Positions 60,891 through 64,000 of a DNA stretch of 64,000 nt are shown piece after piece. The position numbers and the translations under genes were made by a program. A model generated the notes under the pieces. The model did not search any database and was not told the origin of the DNA. It saw only the letters and a list, made by a program, of their open reading frames with translations. Each line of letters opens with the position of its first letter. Position 1 is the stretch's first letter. Source of the stretch: Alteromonadaceae bacterium (GTDB taxonomy: Bacteria > Pseudomonadota > Gammaproteobacteria > Enterobacterales > Alteromonadaceae); NCBI GenBank assembly GCA_014872785.1, contig WKFJ01000065.1, forward strand, positions 32,232 through 96,231. Direction: 5' to 3'.

Positions 60891-61366
60891 TGTTCAACCG
60901 GCACGAAAATACCTCTATCTTGTGCGGTGCAAAGTCCTTTGTAGACCCTCCAAAACTTTTTTACGGATTCTGGCAATGTCTCCAGTGAAATAGGTTGTGG
61001 AGAGTACAACGCACGAAAGAAGGCAAACGCAGTTGAACACTTAGGCATACCTTCGAGAGAGTGAGGTAAAACCCCAAATACCATTTCTACATCTAGAAAA
61101 TAAGCCTCATCCTCTGGGTCAATATGCAGGCTTGTATCATGGCTTATACTCACATAATTGGCATCAATGAGACGACTAATGGTATCCATTAAACTTCTCA
61201 ACGCTTTAAATTTTTCAGCCCTACCCTCAATTAATGCAATACGTTCAAATTCAGAATTGATGAAATCGGGCGCAGTGTATTTGGAAATAGTCGACGTTTC
61301 GGCATGACCAACAGATGCAAATAGGCTCAGCGATAACGCAAATATAAATAGATAAAATTTAAACAT
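60887..61366 (-). CDS. Hypothetical exported protein (159 residues)
   Basis: Signal peptide FKFYLFIFALSLSLFASVGH-A, then a 137-residue mature part with a helical first half (RIALIEGRAEKFKALRSLMD) and PKCSTAFAFFRALYSP and YKGLCTAQD Cys-bearing stretches. No family recognised. It starts 6 bases after the preceding 78-residue gene and overlaps the following gene by four bases. Confidence 0.65.
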   Translation of the reverse strand: MFKFYLFIFALSLSLFASVGHAETSTISKYTAPDFINSEFERIALIEGRAEKFKALRSLMDTISRLIDANYVSISHDTSLHIDPEDEAYFLDVEMVFGVLPHSLEGMPKCSTAFAFFRALYSPQPISLETLPESVKKFWRVYKGLCTAQDRGIFVPVEQ

Positions 61367-61372
61367 GGTATT

Positions 61373-61609
61373 TTAGTTCATTTCCGTCACACAAAAGAAA
61401 ACCACTGTTCCATTTCTCACTAAAGCGTAACCAGAGCGTCCACACATCATTTCCCAAGACTTATCAGAGGTACTGAATGACCAAATTTCATCTCCATCAC
61501 GCATCTTTGCTTTAAGTTCATTCCACTCAGCAAAGTTAGCAATGCGTCTAACACTCGCTTCTACGTCTGATGCCGAATCATATTTCTTAAATAGCTTGTG
61601 GGGATACAT
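61373..61609 (-). CDS. Hypothetical protein, 78 residues
   Basis: ATG 61609 with AAGG six bases upstream is preferred over TTG 61615. The product begins MYPHKLFKKYDSASDVEASV and ends with GYALVRNGTVVFFCVTEMN. The middle (DEIWSFSTSDKSWEMMCGRS) is aromatic-rich, compact and likely a small soluble domain. No signal peptide. Part of the six-gene run. Confidence 0.6.
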   Translation of the reverse strand: MYPHKLFKKYDSASDVEASVRRIANFAEWNELKAKMRDGDEIWSFSTSDKSWEMMCGRSGYALVRNGTVVFFCVTEMN

Positions 61610-61663
61610 GTACAACCTTAATTTGTCGATATTAAATGTATGGTAATGCTGAGTTTATGGTGT

Positions 61664-62227
61664 TCAAACCTTCATAATAATGCAGTTTACATTTTCTGTT
61701 TTTAGCAATTTATGCTTTATCGCCTCGGCTTTACGCCTAGACGGTAAGTTTTTAAATAATACTTGATATTTATCGCTTACTTGACGAAGTGAAACGGGCT
61801 CTCGTATTCTGAGTTGTTCAATTATTTTCTTCAGTCGCTGTGCTCGTTGAAGACTGTTAAAGGTGCCACAAAGCAAATGGCTTTCAATCGAAAGTGGCTG
61901 CGCAGACACTTGAGACTCCTCATCATTATTTTGTAGCAGCAAACGCTCATAATCCCAGCCTTTATGCACATTAGAATTGGAATAAAGTTCTGGCTCTGTG
62001 TTTGTGTCTTTAGTCTTATTTTCAATATCTTCGGCAGTAACCCGCGACTTTTCTGGCAAAGCTCGATTTGGCTTCGCCAAAGAATTCCCGTAATAAAACC
62101 AAACCCCACCAAAGACCAAAGAAGCCGCAACCACTAAGAACCAATGTGGGTTGGTTAATTCTTTGGATTGCTTATTCTTCGACAGTCGCTTTGCGGGATT
62201 TGATAAACCTATATAATCCCTCTGCAT
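61664..62227 (-). CDS. FtsN-like SPOR-domain membrane protein
   Basis: A 187-residue bitopic protein: a short cytoplasmic MQRDYIGLSNPAKRLSKNKQ segment, one transmembrane helix (about residues 29-46, FLVVAASLVFGGVWFYYG), a polar linker, and a C-terminal SPOR-like domain (LLCGTFNSLQRAQRLKKIIE, then VSDKYQVLFKNLPSRRKAEA). The opening M-x-R-D-Y matches FtsN, and SPOR domains bind denuded peptidoglycan at the septum. The normal ftsN is expected elsewhere (near hslVU in this group), so this is probably a paralogue used by the operon. Confidence 0.75.
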   Translation of the reverse strand: MQRDYIGLSNPAKRLSKNKQSKELTNPHWFLVVAASLVFGGVWFYYGNSLAKPNRALPEKSRVTAEDIENKTKDTNTEPELYSNSNVHKGWDYERLLLQNNDEESQVSAQPLSIESHLLCGTFNSLQRAQRLKKIIEQLRIREPVSLRQVSDKYQVLFKNLPSRRKAEAIKHKLLKTENVNCIIMKV

Positions 62228-62257
62228 TGTGAGAGCATTAATTCCTTCAAATGATTG

Positions 62258-62548
62258 CTAAATGTTTTTTACTTTGCCGGCATCCTTAACCAACGCTTCG
62301 TTGTACTCGCAGTTCATCAGTAAACTCACATTAGGGTTCTCCAGCACTGTCTTAACGGCTTTGTTAAGCGCCTCATGAGACACTTTTTTATGCTTTGCAA
62401 TGAGCTCTAAAATCGACTCACTTTGTGCGCGCAATGACTGTCGGCAGGCACAGTGCTCTTGTTCACAACTACCGAAGATAACACTCATCAACCCTGGCAG
62501 TTCCGGGTCTACACTTTTTAGGGTCTGATACAGTTCATTAGGTGTCAT
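62258..62548 (-). CDS. Hypothetical Cys-cluster protein, 96 residues
   Basis: A small protein with a strong RBS (AAGGAG) before ATG 62548. The sequence has Cys28, Cys33 and Cys35 in SCEQEHCACRQS and Cys80, a possible metal or disulfide site, and helical surroundings (ILELIAKHKKVSHEALNKAV). No signal peptide is seen, so a metal site is more likely than disulfides. No family recognised. Second gene of the operon. Confidence 0.62.
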   Translation of the reverse strand: MTPNELYQTLKSVDPELPGLMSVIFGSCEQEHCACRQSLRAQSESILELIAKHKKVSHEALNKAVKTVLENPNVSLLMNCEYNEALVKDAGKVKNI

Positions 62549-62565
62549 TAACTTCTCCTTATAAA

Positions 62566-63762
62566 TTAGTAGAGTTTGTTTTTATCAATGGGGAAATAGC
62601 GATCCGCGCGGTCTTTAAGGATCTGCGGGTGGTTTTTCTCGCCTTCGTGACGAAACACCAGATTATTAAATTCCGTTCGATAATCATCGTCTAAGATGAA
62701 AGAACGCAAGCCTTCGGTAACCTCACGATTGTTTCTGGCAGCTCGGTGCAACATCGTGAAGCCGTGATGCATATGAGCGAGGGCGAGATGATGCATGCTC
62801 TGGCGCGCAATCAGCGTACGGTAGACGGAACTGTCAGCATTCACAGGTAATTTGAATTGTTGTAATACATAGCTGCCATCTTCGAATTTATCGCTAAAAT
62901 TCACCCAAGTAGGCGAGACTAACGATGTAAAGTTGTAGTATTTCCTTTCACCAGATTCAAAGTCGTCGACGGCAATCTCATCTGCCATTTGGACCAACTC
63001 TTGCTTAGAAATATCTTCATCAAAACTGAAATCAACATCCAATAGATCGGCATATTCAGTACCATGCTCTATTGGATGAAAAGCAAATATAGATTCGTCA
63101 ACAGCAACCCCATTTAGGATCATTTGCTCAAATTCTTCGCTTAACTTGCGATCCCCCTCTTGAAGTTGAAATAAAAGAGACTCGGGTAAAACGATAAGTG
63201 AACCATTTAGCTTATTCATGAAAACAAACATCATATAGCGTCGTGAAGGCAAAAAACGGCCGGTTGTAGTGTCAAAATACACTTCAGTTCTGGGGCTATA
63301 CGCAGACAAATAGCGTTCTAGCATTGTAGGTAAGCGTTCATCTGGCGTATTAAATGCAAACTTTGGAGAATCACGATAAAGGGCATGAAGTTTTCTTATT
63401 ACATCTTTATCAGTCGTGGGCTTGTCTTTGATACTCTCCTTAAATCGCCATCCACGCACATAACACTGCCAATCAGACTTCAATGTTACTCGTTGCAGTG
63501 TCTTTCCAGGGTAAAAGGCAACGCCAGTTGGTGTCGGTAAGGTAGGCCCGACAAGAGGTTTTTGCCACTCTTCCTTTGTTTCGCATTCTTGTGAAGCATC
63601 ACTAGAGTCATCAGCATTATCAACCATTGCCCACAGTTCGTCATCATCAAACAGGTCAGAATGACGAAGCGATGTATCATCATACGCCCATAGTGTTTGT
63701 ATCTGCGCGGCATGCTCTTGTGAATCGCCGACTGAATTAGTTTTGATTTGTTGATAAGACAA
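62566..63762 (-). CDS. Hypothetical protein, first gene of six-gene unknown operon
   Basis: A 398-residue soluble protein. The start is TTG 63762, because a perfect GAGGAGG (63769-63775) lies six bases upstream; a TTG at 63777 in the same frame overlaps that site and is rejected. Acidic N-terminal part (DLFDDDELWAMVDNADDSSD), then a compact region with YFDTTTGRFLPSRRYMMFVF and HHLALAHMHHGFTMLHRAAR, which is His-rich and helical. The C-terminus is basic. No domain recognised. Five more genes follow on the same strand within 4 kb, so it heads the operon. Confidence 0.65.
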   Translation of the reverse strand: MSYQQIKTNSVGDSQEHAAQIQTLWAYDDTSLRHSDLFDDDELWAMVDNADDSSDASQECETKEEWQKPLVGPTLPTPTGVAFYPGKTLQRVTLKSDWQCYVRGWRFKESIKDKPTTDKDVIRKLHALYRDSPKFAFNTPDERLPTMLERYLSAYSPRTEVYFDTTTGRFLPSRRYMMFVFMNKLNGSLIVLPESLLFQLQEGDRKLSEEFEQMILNGVAVDESIFAFHPIEHGTEYADLLDVDFSFDEDISKQELVQMADEIAVDDFESGERKYYNFTSLVSPTWVNFSDKFEDGSYVLQQFKLPVNADSSVYRTLIARQSMHHLALAHMHHGFTMLHRAARNNREVTEGLRSFILDDDYRTEFNNLVFRHEGEKNHPQILKDRADRYFPIDKNKLY

Positions 63763-63797
63763 AGTGTGCCTCCTCAAATTTGCTTACCTTACCTAGA

Positions 63798-63826
63798 TAA
63801 CAATACAGACGGCTCAATTCTGACAA
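63798..63826 (-). promoter_or_regulatory. Candidate promoter of the six-gene unknown operon
   Basis: On the minus strand, TTGTCA (complement of 63821-63826) and TTGTTA (complement of 63798-63803) are 17 bases apart, with a very AT-rich stretch upstream that could act as an UP element. Spacing is right but the -10 is weak. Confidence 0.35.
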
Positions 63827-63934
63827 AGGGTTTTAATTTTTTTAAAATTTTTTGTTTTTTTGCTGAAAAGAGTGATAGACGACTAAGATTTAGATCATAT
63901 AGGTGTCCCGTCCTAAAATACGTTGACGGTTTTG

Positions 63935-63965
63935 AAGGCCAATGAATTTGTTCATTGGCCTTTTT
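63935..63965 (+). terminator. 12-bp perfect hairpin with T run at the IS end
   Basis: AAGGCCAATGAA (63935-63946) pairs with TTCATTGGCCTT (63951-63962) around TTTG, with T continuing to 63965. It overlaps the transposase stop codon. It would stop outside transcription from entering the element and may end the transposase message. Confidence 0.8.
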
Positions 63966-64000
63966 CATTATGCACTTGGTTTGGTGTCTTCATTCCCAAA
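63952..64000 (-). CDS. Transposase C-terminus (IS3-family-like), partial
   Basis: Reading in from the right edge, the minus-strand frame gives LGMKTPNQVHNEKGQ then TGA (63952-63954). The L-G-x-K-T-P-x-x-V pattern is the usual end of IS3-family DDE transposases (…PHQALG-x-KTP). Only 15 residues are visible, so the family call is a recollection of that motif. Confidence 0.6.
   Translation of the reverse strand, partial: LGMKTPNQVHNEKGQ

Larger units (their letters stand above)
63904..64000. mobile_element. End of an IS3-family-like insertion sequence entering from the right
   Basis: The window's last 97 bases look like the right end of an IS: a TG-starting terminal sequence (TGTCCCGTCCTAAAATACG from 63904), a hairpin (63935-63962), and the transposase 3' end. 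The inner part of the element lies outside the window, so the inverted-repeat partner and target duplication cannot be checked. Confidence 0.55.

Overview
The window looks like a chromosomal segment of a marine gammaproteobacterium of the Alteromonadaceae type (Glaciecola/Paraglaciecola/Aliiglaciecola/Alteromonas-like). The grounds are a moderate G+C impression, a fused trpCF inside a complete trp operon, rnm-yciO placed head to head with the trp leader, the folX-yfcH pair, several TonB-dependent functions, and the proteobacterial dedicated sortase (pds) locus known from marine Proteobacteria. No rRNA, tRNA, CRISPR array or prophage was seen. The genus is an inference.

Layout, left to right. 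1-1394: 5' part of aspS, cut by the window edge. 1.7-5.0 kb: a large propeller-type sensor histidine kinase. 5.0-8.7 kb: a minus-strand TRAP transporter operon, tatT-dctP-dctQ-dctM, with the uncommon TatT lipoprotein. 8.9-9.9 kb: a periplasmic TonB-C-domain protein. 10-13.9 kb: a housekeeping run rnm-yciO-scpA-scpB-rluB. 14.1-21.0 kb: trpL-trpE-trpG-trpD-trpCF-trpB-trpA, with a textbook attenuator whose leader peptide contains three consecutive Trp codons. 21-28.3 kb: small metabolic and envelope genes (PNPOx-like, yciI, acyltransferase, lipoprotein, glycine-zipper protein), a PepSY protein plus PhoPQ-like two-component pair, and ansA.

28.4-35.3 kb: the pds locus. A class GN sortase, its single dedicated VIT/vWA target protein and the OmpA-like PdsO run leftward. 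The response regulator PdsR and kinase PdsS run rightward from a shared intergenic region. A 44-residue membrane miniprotein gene lies just beyond the sortase. 35.4-42.3 kb: two SxxK serine hydrolases, a DUF885 lipoprotein, an AI-2E/PerM-type permease and folX-yfcH. 42.3-46.3 kb: a ZnuD-like TonB receptor with long His/Asp/Glu loops and a convincing Zur box, then a MerR regulator divergent from an alpha/beta hydrolase, with a typical MerR operator-promoter between them. 46.4-53.6 kb: a 1198-residue secreted M12B-like metalloprotease with FG-GAP repeats, a periplasmic binding protein and a 763-residue PilZ protein.

53.9-59.8 kb: a NadD-like nucleotidyltransferase, a GntR/FCD regulator, a probable TonB-receptor remnant, a two-domain Marinobacter-type fatty acyl reductase, a VOC protein and an unknown membrane protein. 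59.9-63.8 kb: a tight six-gene minus-strand operon, almost entirely of unknown function (398-residue protein, Cys-cluster miniprotein, FtsN-like SPOR protein, 78-residue protein, two secreted proteins). This is the best candidate for an undescribed system. 63.9-64.0 kb: the end of an insertion sequence whose transposase C-terminus runs in from the right edge.

Functional links: the trp genes form a full chorismate-to-tryptophan pathway under attenuation. The pds genes form a self-contained, self-regulated surface-protein anchoring module. The TatT-TRAP genes form one solute uptake system. The Zur box implies zinc-repressed expression of the outer-membrane receptor. All assignments come from reading the sequence and recalling families; no database search was run.
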